Below are positions 26,463 to 35,765 of a DNA stretch of 64,000 bases, piece after piece (the stretch's first letter is position 1; each line of letters starts with the position of its first letter). The notes under the pieces are model-generated. The model saw nothing but the letters and a program-made list of their open reading frames with translations. It was not told where the DNA came from and ran no database searches. A program made the position numbers and the translations under genes. This DNA is from Parabacteroides massiliensis (GTDB lineage Bacteria; Bacteroidota; Bacteroidia; Bacteroidales; Tannerellaceae): assembly GCF_900155425.1 (NCBI RefSeq), contig NZ_LT700191.1, forward strand, positions 421,918 through 485,917, written 5' to 3'.

Positions 26463-26504
26463 AATCCTGCATCAAGCCCCCCAAAGCTTGGTGCAGGATT
26501 TTTT
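26463..26504. terminator. Bidirectional terminator between the oxidoreductase and AraC genes
   Basis: AATCCTGCATCAAGC pairs with GCTTGGTGCAGGATT (one G-T pair) and is followed by T6. The two genes converge here, and the terminator touches the AraC gene stop. Confidence 0.85.
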
Positions 26505-27357
26505 ATTTTAAGGACTCAGAGGAGAAGTTGTGCTTTCGGAAATTGCCGGGGGTGACGCCCGTATGCCGGCGGAAGTAGCTGATCAGGTAGGATGAGGATT
26601 CGAAGCCGAAGTTGTCTGCAATTTCCTTTATCGTGAGATCCGTGCTTTTCAACACCTGTTTCAGCTCCATGATTATTTGCCAGTCTATGCATTCTTTGGG
26701 GGAATAGTGCATGGTCTTCTGCGTTATTTTCGCCAGATAGTGGGTGGTGATATTCAGCTTGTCTGCATAGAACCGGACCTCGTGCTCCAACCTGCTGTTG
26801 TCGGCCAGCAACCGCCAGAAACGGTTCAGGATGCCGTGGGCCGTTCCCTTTTCTTTCCGGCCGTGATTCTCCATATAGGATTTGCAACCCGCTTCAAGGG
26901 CGGAAAACAAATTGCAGAGATGATTGTGAATCATGAAATTCCGGATATCGCTTTTCGTGCACGAAAGTATCCATCCGGCACTGACGAACCATGACTGCAA
27001 CACTCGTATTTGTTCCGCAGAAAGATACAACACAGGATTGTCCATCCAAAAATCCCAAAAGTCGGCAGACAGCCTGAACGCCACCTCGTCAAACAGCTTG
27101 TCGTCCAACCGGATAAGCCGGAACCGCGTATTGGCAGACAACCTGTTTATCTCAAAATAGGCATCCGAAAAGACCGGAATGAAACTCCCCCGGCAAATTC
27201 GATACCGGCTGAAGTTGACCGTTGCGATGCCGTGGCCGCTCTCGCAAAACAGAAAGAGGGTCTCGGACGAGGAATGGGGCACTCTCGCGTATTGAGGCGG
27301 CAGTTCCGCATGCCGTATTTCTATCGTTTGGTTATTATGTTGTGATTCTATTTCCAT
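26503..27357 (-). CDS. AraC-family transcriptional regulator
   Basis: This 284-residue regulator has a cupin-like N-terminal sensor and a C-terminal AraC double helix-turn-helix (KLNITTHYLAKITQKTMHYS, TIKEIADNFGFESSSYLISY, FRRHTGVTPGNFRKH). It is transcribed divergently from the RND efflux operon, with about 135 bp between the start codons. This is the usual position of a local regulator of an efflux pump. The inducer is unknown. Confidence 0.9.
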   Translation of the reverse strand: MEIESQHNNQTIEIRHAELPPQYARVPHSSSETLFLFCESGHGIATVNFSRYRICRGSFIPVFSDAYFEINRLSANTRFRLIRLDDKLFDEVAFRLSADFWDFWMDNPVLYLSAEQIRVLQSWFVSAGWILSCTKSDIRNFMIHNHLCNLFSALEAGCKSYMENHGRKEKGTAHGILNRFWRLLADNSRLEHEVRFYADKLNITTHYLAKITQKTMHYSPKECIDWQIIMELKQVLKSTDLTIKEIADNFGFESSSYLISYFRRHTGVTPGNFRKHNFSSESLK

Positions 27358-27461
27358 TATTATTGCAAAGATAGCAATAAAACCGGTGAAAAAAGAGTAT
27401 CAGTTTCCATATTCGATACATTTGGCGTGATTTTCAAACTGCCTGAAGGCAAGGAACAGGC

Positions 27462-27470
27462 TAACTTTGC
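27462..27470 (+). promoter_or_regulatory. -7 element of the RND efflux operon
   Basis: TAACTTTGC is a full match to TAnnTTTGC, 21 bp before the adaptor start codon. The -33 region has no clear TTTG, which fits a promoter that needs an activator such as the divergent AraC protein. Confidence 0.55.
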
Positions 27471-27491
27471 ACCCAGTTTAAAATCCGAATT

Positions 27492-28604
27492 ATGAATAAT
27501 GTAACAGTGGGACTCGCATTATTGGCGGGTTCTTTTTTTGCAGTGTCGTGTGGTAATGGCACATACGCTGAGCAAGAACAGGAGTATCCGGCCATAATAG
27601 CCGGCCAATCCGATGTGACGATCGAGGATGCCTTCACTGCCGTCATCGAAGGACGGCAGGACGTGGAAATTTATCCACAGTTGTCGGGCAAAATCTCGAA
27701 GGTCTGCATAAAAGAAGGGCAACAAATAAAACAAGGGCAGATATTGTTTGTCATCGACCAAGTACCTTACCAGGCAGCCTTGCGAATGGCTACGGCGAAT
27801 GTCCATGCCGCAGAAGCCGGGCTGAAAACGGCACGCCTTGAGCGTGACAGCAAAAAGGAACTGCTCAGGGAGAATGTGATTTCCGATTATGAACTTCAGA
27901 CAGCCGAGAACAGCCTGCTCGCTGCACAGGCGGCTTTGGAACAGGCGCAGGCGCAGGAGATCGACGCACGCAACAACTTGTCGTACACGGAAATCAAAAG
28001 CCCCGTCGATGGAGTGGTCGGTGTGCTTCCTTACAGGACAGGGGCATTGGTCTCGTCACAGATAGCCCAACCTTTGACAACCGTATCCGACAATTCGGAA
28101 ATGTATGTCTATTTTTCCATCTCCGAAAAACAGCTTCAGGATATGATCGGGCAATATGGCTCGATGGCAGAAGCGATCGCCAATCTTCCCGAAGTGTCGC
28201 TGAAACTCAGCAATGGCCGCAAGTTCAAGTCGCCCGGCAAGATAGAGACGATAAGCGGAGTGATCAACCCTCAGACGGGGACGGCTTCTGTCAAAGCTGT
28301 TTTCCCGAACAAGGAGGGATTGTTGCTGAGTGGCAATGTCGGCAACGTGATATTCCCGAATGTGGAGAAAGGCGTCATTGCCATCCCGCAGTCGGCGACA
28401 TACGAAATCCAGGACAAGGTGTATGCCGTGAAAGTCACGGATGGCAAAGCCGCGGTAACACAGCTGGAGGTCAGCAGATACAATGACGGGCACAGTTTCC
28501 TCGTGAAATCGGGGCTTGCCGTCGGCGATACGATTGTTCTTGAGGGAACGGCCACGATCCAGGACGGGCAGGATATTAAGGTAAACACACAAGAAAAAGA
28601 ATAA
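27492..28604 (+). CDS. RND efflux periplasmic adaptor (membrane fusion protein) lipoprotein
   Basis: This 370-residue AcrA/MexA-type adaptor has a lipobox (FFAVSC, Cys20). The lipoyl-like halves (VEIYPQLSGKISKVCIKEGQ and YTEIKSPVDGVVGVLPYRTG) flank an alpha-helical hairpin (about residues 95-155, AAEAGLKTARLERDSKKELL, LLAAQAALEQAQAQE). A beta-barrel and membrane-proximal domain follow. It links the inner-membrane RND pump to an outer-membrane channel. The pump gene begins 5 bp after its stop. Confidence 0.95.
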   Translation: MNNVTVGLALLAGSFFAVSCGNGTYAEQEQEYPAIIAGQSDVTIEDAFTAVIEGRQDVEIYPQLSGKISKVCIKEGQQIKQGQILFVIDQVPYQAALRMATANVHAAEAGLKTARLERDSKKELLRENVISDYELQTAENSLLAAQAALEQAQAQEIDARNNLSYTEIKSPVDGVVGVLPYRTGALVSSQIAQPLTTVSDNSEMYVYFSISEKQLQDMIGQYGSMAEAIANLPEVSLKLSNGRKFKSPGKIETISGVINPQTGTASVKAVFPNKEGLLLSGNVGNVIFPNVEKGVIAIPQSATYEIQDKVYAVKVTDGKAAVTQLEVSRYNDGHSFLVKSGLAVGDTIVLEGTATIQDGQDIKVNTQEKE

Positions 28605-28609
28605 CAGTG

Positions 28610-31600
28610 ATGAATCTCAAATTTTTTATCGACCGGCCGATACTCTCTGTCGTCCTGTCTGTGGTGATCGTATTGTTGGGTTTGATCGGCTTGAAGTCTT
28701 TGCCGGTTGAACAGTATCCCGATATTGCCCCACCGACAGTCACCGTCTATACGACGTATCCCGGCGCAAACGCCGAAACGGTGCTCAGAAGCGTAATCGT
28801 TCCGTTGGAGGAAGCGATCAATGGCGTTGAAAACATGTCATATATAACTTCTACGGCCTCCAATAGCGGAAGTGCCGAAATCATGGTCTATTTCAAACAG
28901 GGTACAAATCCCGACATGGCAGCCGTGAATGTGCAAAACAGGGTGGCGACAGCCGAGAGCCTTCTTCCGGCGGAAGTCGTGCGCATCGGTATCACGACGG
29001 AAAAACAGCAGAACGCCGAACTGAAGACTTTTGCCCTGTATGCTCCTGAAGGCGGATATGATGCCCGTTTTCTTAACAACTACATGAAACTCAATGTAGA
29101 ACCGCGTCTGAAACGAATACAGGGGGTCGGCAAAGTGCAACAGTTCGGTGCGCAATACAGTATGCGTATATGGCTGAAACCGGACCGGATGGCGCATTAT
29201 CATCTTGTGCCCTCGGATATTACCGCTGTGCTTGAACGGCAGAACATAGAGGCGACAACCGGTTCTTTCGGCGAGAACCATGACAACAATTTCCAATACA
29301 CCATGAAGTATCGCGGGCGTTTCTCCACACCGGAAGAGTTCGGAGAATTGATTGTCAAGGCTCTTCCCGGTAGCGAAGTCCTCAAGTTGAAAGAAATAGC
29401 CGACATTGAACTCGGCGATGAGGATTATTCGTTTTCCAATCTCCTGAACGGCCGCCCGTCAGCAATGGCTATGATCTACCAGACGGCGGGGTCGAACGCC
29501 TCGTCTGTCATCAATGAGATCGACCGGGTTATCGAAGACTGTAGCAGCAAACTGCCGAAAGGGCTTGAGTTCGTGACCTTGAACGACACCAACCGTTTCC
29601 TGTATGCTTCGATCCGTGAGGTTATATGGTCTTTGGTGATAGCTGTTATTCTTGTCGTATTAGTGGTGTATCTGTTTCTTCAGGACATACGTGCGACACT
29701 GATCCCGACATTGGCTATTTTCGTATCGGTGATCGGCACATTCGGCTTTATGGCGATTGCCGGATTCTCGATAAACCTGCTGACGTTGTTCGCGCTTGTC
29801 CTTGCCATAGGCACGGTGGTGGATAATGCCATCATCGTGGTAGAGGCGGTGCAGGCTCGTTTCGAATCCGGCTATAAATCATCGTATATGGCAACCAACG
29901 ATGCGATGGGCGGCATTACCTCAGCCATCGTGGTGTCGACCATCATATTCATGGCGGTATTTATCCCTACATCCATGATCGGCGGAACATCAGGCACGTT
30001 CTATACCCAATTCGGCATAACGATGGCTGTCGCGGTAGGATTGTCGGCGGTCAATGCCCTTACCCTGTCTCCTGCCCTCTGCGCGATAATGATGCGTCCC
30101 TATGACGACGAAACCGGATTCGGCGCACGGTTCCGGAAGGCCTATTCGATCGCGTTCAATGCCATACTTGAGCGCTATAAGAACGGGGTGTTGTTCTTTA
30201 TACGCCGCCGTTGGGCTTGCGTCGGTTTGGTCGTGCTTTGCCTTGCCGCGTTGTTCGTCCTTATGCAGAACACCAAGACGGGGTTTGTTCCGGACGAGGA
30301 TACGGGGACGGTGTTGGTGAGCATGAACACACCGGCGGGGACTTCGCTTGAAAAGACGAACAAGATCATCCGGGATATGCAGGCGCGGTTCCAATCTCTG
30401 CCCGAAATCGAGTATTCGGGCGGTGTCGGCGGATGGTCGTTTTCCGGTATGGGTCCCTCGATGGGGATGTTCTTCCTTACACTGAAGCCGTGGGACGAAC
30501 GTACCGGCGAAGGCCAGAGCGCGAAGGATATATCCAACCGGATTTACGAAATAGCGCAAAGCATTCCAGATGCCGGCATTTTTACGACTACGCCTCCCAT
30601 GATACCGGGCTACGGCATGGGAAATGGTTTCGAGTTGTATGTCCAGGACAAGGTCGGCGGTGAGATAGAAGAACTGAAACAGGTTTGCGAAAAGTTTGTG
30701 GCGGAACTGAACCTGCGTCCGGAGATAGAAGCTGCATATACAGCTTTCGACACTAATTATCCTCAGTATTGGGTTGATGTCGATTTCGCCCAATGCGAGC
30801 GTGCAGGGATTAGTCCGGCCGAAGTGCTTTCCACCATTTCGGGGTATTACGGAGGCGAGTATGCTTCCAATTTCAACCGGTTCTCGAAATTGTACCGTGT
30901 GATGATACAGGCCGATCCTGCGACACGCGTCACCCCCGAATCGCTCAAACATTTCTACGTCCGCATAGGAGAAGAAATGGCTCCGCTGTCGCAGTTCGTC
31001 ACCTTGACGAAGACATACGGCCCGCAATCGATCTCACGTTTCAACCTTTATAACGCGATTTCCGTCAGCGGGACCCCGGCGGAGGGGTACAGTTCGGGAG
31101 ATGCGATCAAGGCTGTCGAAGAGACTGCCTCTAAGGTCCTGACCAACAATTACGGTTATGAGTTCGGAGGTATTTCGCGTGAGGAATCATCGAACACGGG
31201 CAACACGGTCCTTATTTTTGTCATCTGCGGCATACTTGTTTACCTTATCCTCAGCGCTCTGTACGAGAGCCTGATCATGCCGCTCTGTATCCTTATCTCA
31301 ATCCCGGCGGGATTGATGGGGAGCTTCCTCTTTGCGAAACTGTTCGGGCTGGAAAACAATATATACCTTCAGACGGGATTGATCATGCTCATCGGGCTTC
31401 TTGCCAAGACAGCCATCCTCATCACTGAATATGCCGGTGAGCGGCGTAAGAACGGAATGACCTTGAAGCAGTCTGCCGTAGGCGCGGCAAAGGCTCGTCT
31501 GCGCCCGATACTTATGACGGCGCTGACAATGGTGTTCGGTATGTTGCCGCTGATGTTCGCGTCGGGTGTAGGGGCTAACGGGAACTCGACGTTGGGAACG

Positions 31601-31783
31601 GGTACTGTCGGCGGAATGGTTGTCGGGACATTGGTGCTTCTATTCCTCGTTCCGGGACTTTGGATGATATTCCAGTCGCTCCAGGAAAAGATCCGCCCGG
31701 CATCCGATATCGCGGAGAAAACCGATTGGGCGATTGAGGCTGAGAAAGAATATGTTGCTGAACAAAAAAAACAGAAAGAATGA
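28610..31783 (+). CDS. RND multidrug efflux permease (HAE1/AcrB family)
   Basis: This 1057-residue permease uses ATG 28610 (MNLKFFIDRPILSVVLSVVI); a GTG at 28607 is just in front. Twelve transmembrane helices in two halves and two large periplasmic loops are evident. The proton-relay segment ALVLAIGTVVDNAIIVVEAV in TM4 contains one Asp where most AcrB relatives have two (GLLVDDAIVV). It matches other Bacteroidales pumps in LTLSPALCAIMM and TGFVPDEDTGTVLVSM. The substrate range cannot be predicted. The third gene of the operon, the outer-membrane factor, is damaged. Confidence 0.95.
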   Translation: MNLKFFIDRPILSVVLSVVIVLLGLIGLKSLPVEQYPDIAPPTVTVYTTYPGANAETVLRSVIVPLEEAINGVENMSYITSTASNSGSAEIMVYFKQGTNPDMAAVNVQNRVATAESLLPAEVVRIGITTEKQQNAELKTFALYAPEGGYDARFLNNYMKLNVEPRLKRIQGVGKVQQFGAQYSMRIWLKPDRMAHYHLVPSDITAVLERQNIEATTGSFGENHDNNFQYTMKYRGRFSTPEEFGELIVKALPGSEVLKLKEIADIELGDEDYSFSNLLNGRPSAMAMIYQTAGSNASSVINEIDRVIEDCSSKLPKGLEFVTLNDTNRFLYASIREVIWSLVIAVILVVLVVYLFLQDIRATLIPTLAIFVSVIGTFGFMAIAGFSINLLTLFALVLAIGTVVDNAIIVVEAVQARFESGYKSSYMATNDAMGGITSAIVVSTIIFMAVFIPTSMIGGTSGTFYTQFGITMAVAVGLSAVNALTLSPALCAIMMRPYDDETGFGARFRKAYSIAFNAILERYKNGVLFFIRRRWACVGLVVLCLAALFVLMQNTKTGFVPDEDTGTVLVSMNTPAGTSLEKTNKIIRDMQARFQSLPEIEYSGGVGGWSFSGMGPSMGMFFLTLKPWDERTGEGQSAKDISNRIYEIAQSIPDAGIFTTTPPMIPGYGMGNGFELYVQDKVGGEIEELKQVCEKFVAELNLRPEIEAAYTAFDTNYPQYWVDVDFAQCERAGISPAEVLSTISGYYGGEYASNFNRFSKLYRVMIQADPATRVTPESLKHFYVRIGEEMAPLSQFVTLTKTYGPQSISRFNLYNAISVSGTPAEGYSSGDAIKAVEETASKVLTNNYGYEFGGISREESSNTGNTVLIFVICGILVYLILSALYESLIMPLCILISIPAGLMGSFLFAKLFGLENNIYLQTGLIMLIGLLAKTAILITEYAGERRKNGMTLKQSAVGAAKARLRPILMTALTMVFGMLPLMFASGVGANGNSTLGTGTVGGMVVGTLVLLFLVPGLWMIFQSLQEKIRPASDIAEKTDWAIEAEKEYVAEQKKQKE

Positions 31784-32321
31784 TACGGAAATATATAATA
31801 ATACCTGTGTCCGCTGTATTGTCGCTTATGAGCTGTGGCGGGAGTTGTTCACGGACCCGTGTTTGCAAAAGCTGATGGAACTGGCTTTGGCCCGGAATAC
31901 GGATTTGAGAGTAGCCTATCTGAAAACCAATGAAGCTAAAGCGGTAGTACAAAATGCCAAACTCGCTTACCTGCCTTCGGTCAATATAAATGCCGAAGGA
32001 ACGATAAGCCGTTTTGACGGGAGTACTTCAAAGACGTATAACCTGGGTGCGGGGGCAAGTTGGGAAATAGACCTGTTCGGCAAGCTGACGGCTGCAAAAC
32101 GCGAAGCAGTAGCCGCCCTCGAAAGCTCCGAGGCTTACAGGCAAGCCGTGCAGACGCAACTTGTCTCGACTGTCGCCGATTCGTATTACACCCTGTTGAT
32201 GCTTGACAACCAGTTAGGCATCAACACCGAAACCCGAAAGAACTGGACGGAGACGATACGCATACTCGAAGCCTTGAAGAAGAACGGCAGGTCGAATGAG
32301 ACTGCCATACTTCAGGCATAA
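31780..32321 (+). pseudogene. TolC/NodT-type outer-membrane factor gene with an internal deletion, frameshift and lost 3' part
   Basis: The original start overlaps the pump stop (ATGA at 31780) and gives a lipoprotein signal (MIRKYIIIPVSAVLSLMSCG). Immediately afterwards the correct frame jumps: the channel homology (WRELFTDPCLQKLMELALAR, SVNINAEGTISRFDGSTSK, GASWEIDLFGKLTAAKREAV, VADSYYTLLMLDNQLG) is read in another frame, and about 30-35 residues normally between the two parts are missing. The frame then stops at TAA 32319-32321, less than halfway through a protein of about 460 residues. No further channel homology is seen before the sulfatase gene. A working pump would need an outer-membrane factor from elsewhere. 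Confidence 0.85.
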
Positions 32322-32425
32322 TACGCCTCTACCACGCTCTTGGCGGCGGATTGGATTACAATCCGCCGCCAAGTTGGCAAAATATCCGCATTCTGTTGAA
32401 CGACAGACTTCCTTTGGATATTCTG

Positions 32426-33898
32426 TTAATAATCGAACTTAACGCCTTTTTCCCAAAGAGGAAGTAACTTTTTTACAATATCGGGATTTTCTTGCGCTAT
32501 GTTTTTGCGCTCGATGCGATCCGGCCCGTATTGGTAAAGTTCGGTGACCGTTTCCCCTTTTTTATTGTAACGGGTAAAACGATATTCCGGAGTTCGGAGT
32601 GTCATGCAATTTCGGTAATAGCTGTATGCTGCGTCTGTCCATTTTTTGTCTTTAGGATTGTTGAGTAATTTAGCAAAGCTATGTCCGTCCAGTCCTTGAG
32701 GTACGGAAATATTGCAAAGCTCCATAAGAGTCGGATAAATATCGATGGAACTGACAATCCGGTTGTTTTTAATTCCGGGTTTGCATTTGGGGGCTTTTAT
32801 TACGAGTGCGCTGCTTAAAGATGTCTCATGCAGTGTGTGTTTTCCCCAAACCCGCAGATCTCCCAAGTGCCATCCATGATCTCCCCATAGGATAATAATC
32901 GTATTATCCATTTTTCCACTGGCTTCGAGAGCATCCAACACTTTTCCTACTTGGGCATCCATATAACTTACGCAAGCGAAATAGGCGTGACGGAGCTTAC
33001 GTGCATACTCGTCGGAAACTCTGTTTTCGATGGAAGGCATTTCGTCTCCTAACTGATAACTCTTGAACTCCGCACTTTCATGTAGGCTTACAGGATCACA
33101 TCCTTCCGGGATATCCGGCATAGGTGAAATAGGAATAGAGGCTTCATCATACATGTCCCAATATTTTTTAGGAGATGTGAATGGCAAATGAGGTTTGAAG
33201 AAACCGACAGCCAGGCAGAACGGTTCGTTTTTAGCTGTTAGTTCGTTTAGCTTTTTGACCGCCAGATTGGCTGTCAGACCGTCTGGATAACCTTCATCGG
33301 CAACATCGGCACATTCGTAAGGTTTCACTTGCTTTTTGCGGTTTTGCCGGTTACTGCCATCCGCATATCCGAAAAAGGCATTCCACCCGTTCCCCCATTT
33401 TCCGGAGTCGAAAAGCATTTCATCCCAACTATAAGGCAGTTCAGGCTTATCGGTTTTCGGAGCTTCATAACCATATAGGCAGCCATCGACATAGTGGCTA
33501 ATCTTTCCGATTCCGACAGTATAATAGCCATTCCGGCGTAAATGATGGAACATCGTTTCCGGGATTTCACCCTCCGGTTTATCAGACAGCCTTGTCCGGC
33601 ATGCTTCGTTGGAAAGATCCGATTTGTCTTGAGGAAAATGTCCTGTCAACATGCTGGCACGTGACGCTCCGCTTGTCGGGACTTGCACGTAATGCTGGAA
33701 GAACAGGCTGCCTTGTGATGCCAACCTGTCGATGTTCGGAGTTTTCACAATAGAACCATAAGCTCCTAATTCCCGGCGAAGGTCGTCTACGCATATAAAA
33801 AGTATATTAGGCTTCGTCTCGTTTGCCTTCTTTTGTGCATAGCTTTGAAAGGGCAATGCCAACAAACAAACCGACAGTAAAGGATAATTATTTTTCAT
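32426..33898 (-). CDS. S1-family sulfatase, Ser-type (iduronate-2-sulfatase-like)
   Basis: This 490-residue exported hydrolase removes sulfate esters, presumably from host mucin or glycosaminoglycan sugars. The signal peptide ends near SYAQKK. The metal-binding Asp pair is in ILFICVDDLRRELGAYGS (Asp38, Asp39). The formylglycine motif is PTSGASRASMLTG with Ser76 as the residue to be oxidised, so maturation would need an anaerobic sulfatase-maturating enzyme. The motif has Ala where many family members have Pro. IILWGDHGWHLGDLRVWGKH supplies further active-site residues. It follows a susD/susC pair on the same strand and is probably the last gene of that operon. Confidence 0.93.
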   Translation of the reverse strand: MKNNYPLLSVCLLALPFQSYAQKKANETKPNILFICVDDLRRELGAYGSIVKTPNIDRLASQGSLFFQHYVQVPTSGASRASMLTGHFPQDKSDLSNEACRTRLSDKPEGEIPETMFHHLRRNGYYTVGIGKISHYVDGCLYGYEAPKTDKPELPYSWDEMLFDSGKWGNGWNAFFGYADGSNRQNRKKQVKPYECADVADEGYPDGLTANLAVKKLNELTAKNEPFCLAVGFFKPHLPFTSPKKYWDMYDEASIPISPMPDIPEGCDPVSLHESAEFKSYQLGDEMPSIENRVSDEYARKLRHAYFACVSYMDAQVGKVLDALEASGKMDNTIIILWGDHGWHLGDLRVWGKHTLHETSLSSALVIKAPKCKPGIKNNRIVSSIDIYPTLMELCNISVPQGLDGHSFAKLLNNPKDKKWTDAAYSYYRNCMTLRTPEYRFTRYNKKGETVTELYQYGPDRIERKNIAQENPDIVKKLLPLWEKGVKFDY

Positions 33899-33939
33899 GA
33901 TGTCTAAATTGAATGTGAATACAAAAGATTTATAAATAC

Positions 33940-33969
33940 AACCTACCGGCCGATAATAGCCGGTAGGTT
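33940..33969 (-). terminator. Intercistronic hairpin between susD and the sulfatase gene
   Basis: AACCTACCGGC (33940-33950) pairs perfectly with 33959-33969 around an 8-nt loop. It lies 7 bp beyond the susD stop and lacks a T-run, so it may be a partial terminator or an mRNA-stabilising element that sets sulfatase levels below those of susC/susD. Confidence 0.55.
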
Positions 33970-33975
33970 TAGATA

Positions 33976-35754
33976 TTATTGTTGATCGTCTATGACTGTT
34001 AATGGAGGAATATTTTTTTCGTACCCGATATACCCTTTATTCTGGTTGATGGTCCCTCCCTGGTTGCTATCGATGGCACTTGCCGGAATAGGCCAAAGAA
34101 CGTGGAATGGGCTTATCTTGAATATGTTTGTTCCCCATAATATATCGCCAGCCTTATAAAATTCATTTTTGGCTACAGTCCGGTCATACCAAAAGTTCTT
34201 TTCGGAGAAATTCTCTACGGAATAGCCGTTAAATCCTTTTTCAGCCATGATAAAGGCGATCCGGGTTAATTCGGTTTTTCTGAATTCTTCTGCAAAAAGT
34301 TCTCTTGCCCTTTCGTCTAATATATAATCTATCGAAACTTGCGAAGCTGCAATGGGATCGGCATTCGCACGTACTCTCACCGTGTTTATGTCGGCTGCTG
34401 CTTTATCTGTTTGATTTAACCAAAAGTAGGCTTCAGCTCTTAAAAGATAAGTTTCAGCCAACCGGAATAAGTACCAATCCGAATGTCCCCCATATGGCTG
34501 ATCGGGTCTTTCTTCATCTTCAACATATACTTTATAATAAGGGAATGGATACCAACAATGAATCGTGTCCTTTGGATTTGTGTATTGTATCTGTACGGGT
34601 TGCCCGAAATATTTGGAAGCTGGATTGTTGTAAATGAATTTGTCGACAGAGAACCAGTTTACTTGCTCGTCATGCCTCAAATCCTTATTACAGTTATTCC
34701 ATATTTCATAATTATAGTAACTGCAGGGCCGGACATAACCGACACCTCTTCCTATTTTTATGACAAACTCGTTACCTCGTGTATCGATAGTTCCTCTTTT
34801 CCCGTCGGGATCTTTCATATAAGATGAATTCCACCAAGAGGGGACATAACGACGCATGGCTTGGGTGCCTCCGCTTATTTCTGCTTCGGGGAATCCGTAG
34901 CGTTCCTGTACGACAAGGATGCCTTCTTTATTTGAAGATGAACTTTTATTGTCTTTTTGATGGAGATCCCAGATCGTATTATACTGCGGATCGGAAGCGT
35001 CTACCCCGAAGCGGTCAGTCATTAAGGCATGGATTCCGTCATTAATGACAGCAGAAGAGGCTTCGACTGCTTCTGTGAATTTTCCGTTTGACAGATATAT
35101 TTTGGTAAGTAAATGGTTGCCTGCTGCTTTAGATACAGCACCGGGAACTACCGTTTGGGGTAACCACTGGACTGCCCATGCTAAATCTTCTTCTATTTTT
35201 GCAAGTATCGTTTTTCTTGAATGCGTGTAGAAGTCGATTTTAGGAGCCGTATGTTCTATATTCAAAAAAGGGACATCTCCATATAAATGGACTAATCTAT
35301 AATACCAATAGGCTCTGTGGAAATACGCTTCGGCAATAATTGCGTTTTTGATTTCTTCAGTATCGAATTTGCCATTGTCAATACGTGACAGGATAACATT
35401 TGCATTTCGTATCTGGTTATACCCTCTTGTCCAGATCTCATGGAAGTCGTAGGTAGAACCGGTTCCTGTAGGTAATACTTGAGTATCAAAATTGTGTATG
35501 GCATTGGCAGCTTTATTGGCACTGATGGCAATGTCTGAAGCAATGAGCTCGGAAGCCAGCCCCCCTCCTTCTCCATAAAAATCGGGACGTAAGTTCTTGC
35601 GAAGGTTAACCAGTACTCCTTCAAATCCAGCCTTATCCGTATAAATAGATTCAGGTGTGAAGATAGAAAGGGGTTTTATCTTCAAGAAATCATCTCCGCA
35701 TGAAATAGTTGTAAACAGAGATGCACAAATGATATATTTTATCCAGTTTTTCAT
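33976..35754 (-). CDS. SusD/RagB-family glycan-binding outer-membrane lipoprotein
   Basis: This 592-residue SusD homologue has a lipobox (FTTISC, Cys19) followed by GDDFL. It shows the usual N-terminal TPR region (AIIAEAYFHRAYWYYRLVHL, YGDVPFLNIEH) and the C-terminal VDYILDERARELFAEEFR-type segment (here IDYILDERARELFAEEF). The gene starts 11 bp after the susC stop. It should cap the SusC-type receptor and bind the same sulfated ligand that the downstream sulfatase acts on. Confidence 0.95.
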   Translation of the reverse strand: MKNWIKYIICASLFTTISCGDDFLKIKPLSIFTPESIYTDKAGFEGVLVNLRKNLRPDFYGEGGGLASELIASDIAISANKAANAIHNFDTQVLPTGTGSTYDFHEIWTRGYNQIRNANVILSRIDNGKFDTEEIKNAIIAEAYFHRAYWYYRLVHLYGDVPFLNIEHTAPKIDFYTHSRKTILAKIEEDLAWAVQWLPQTVVPGAVSKAAGNHLLTKIYLSNGKFTEAVEASSAVINDGIHALMTDRFGVDASDPQYNTIWDLHQKDNKSSSSNKEGILVVQERYGFPEAEISGGTQAMRRYVPSWWNSSYMKDPDGKRGTIDTRGNEFVIKIGRGVGYVRPCSYYNYEIWNNCNKDLRHDEQVNWFSVDKFIYNNPASKYFGQPVQIQYTNPKDTIHCWYPFPYYKVYVEDEERPDQPYGGHSDWYLFRLAETYLLRAEAYFWLNQTDKAAADINTVRVRANADPIAASQVSIDYILDERARELFAEEFRKTELTRIAFIMAEKGFNGYSVENFSEKNFWYDRTVAKNEFYKAGDILWGTNIFKISPFHVLWPIPASAIDSNQGGTINQNKGYIGYEKNIPPLTVIDDQQ

Positions 35755-35765
35755 AACTTGTTTGT

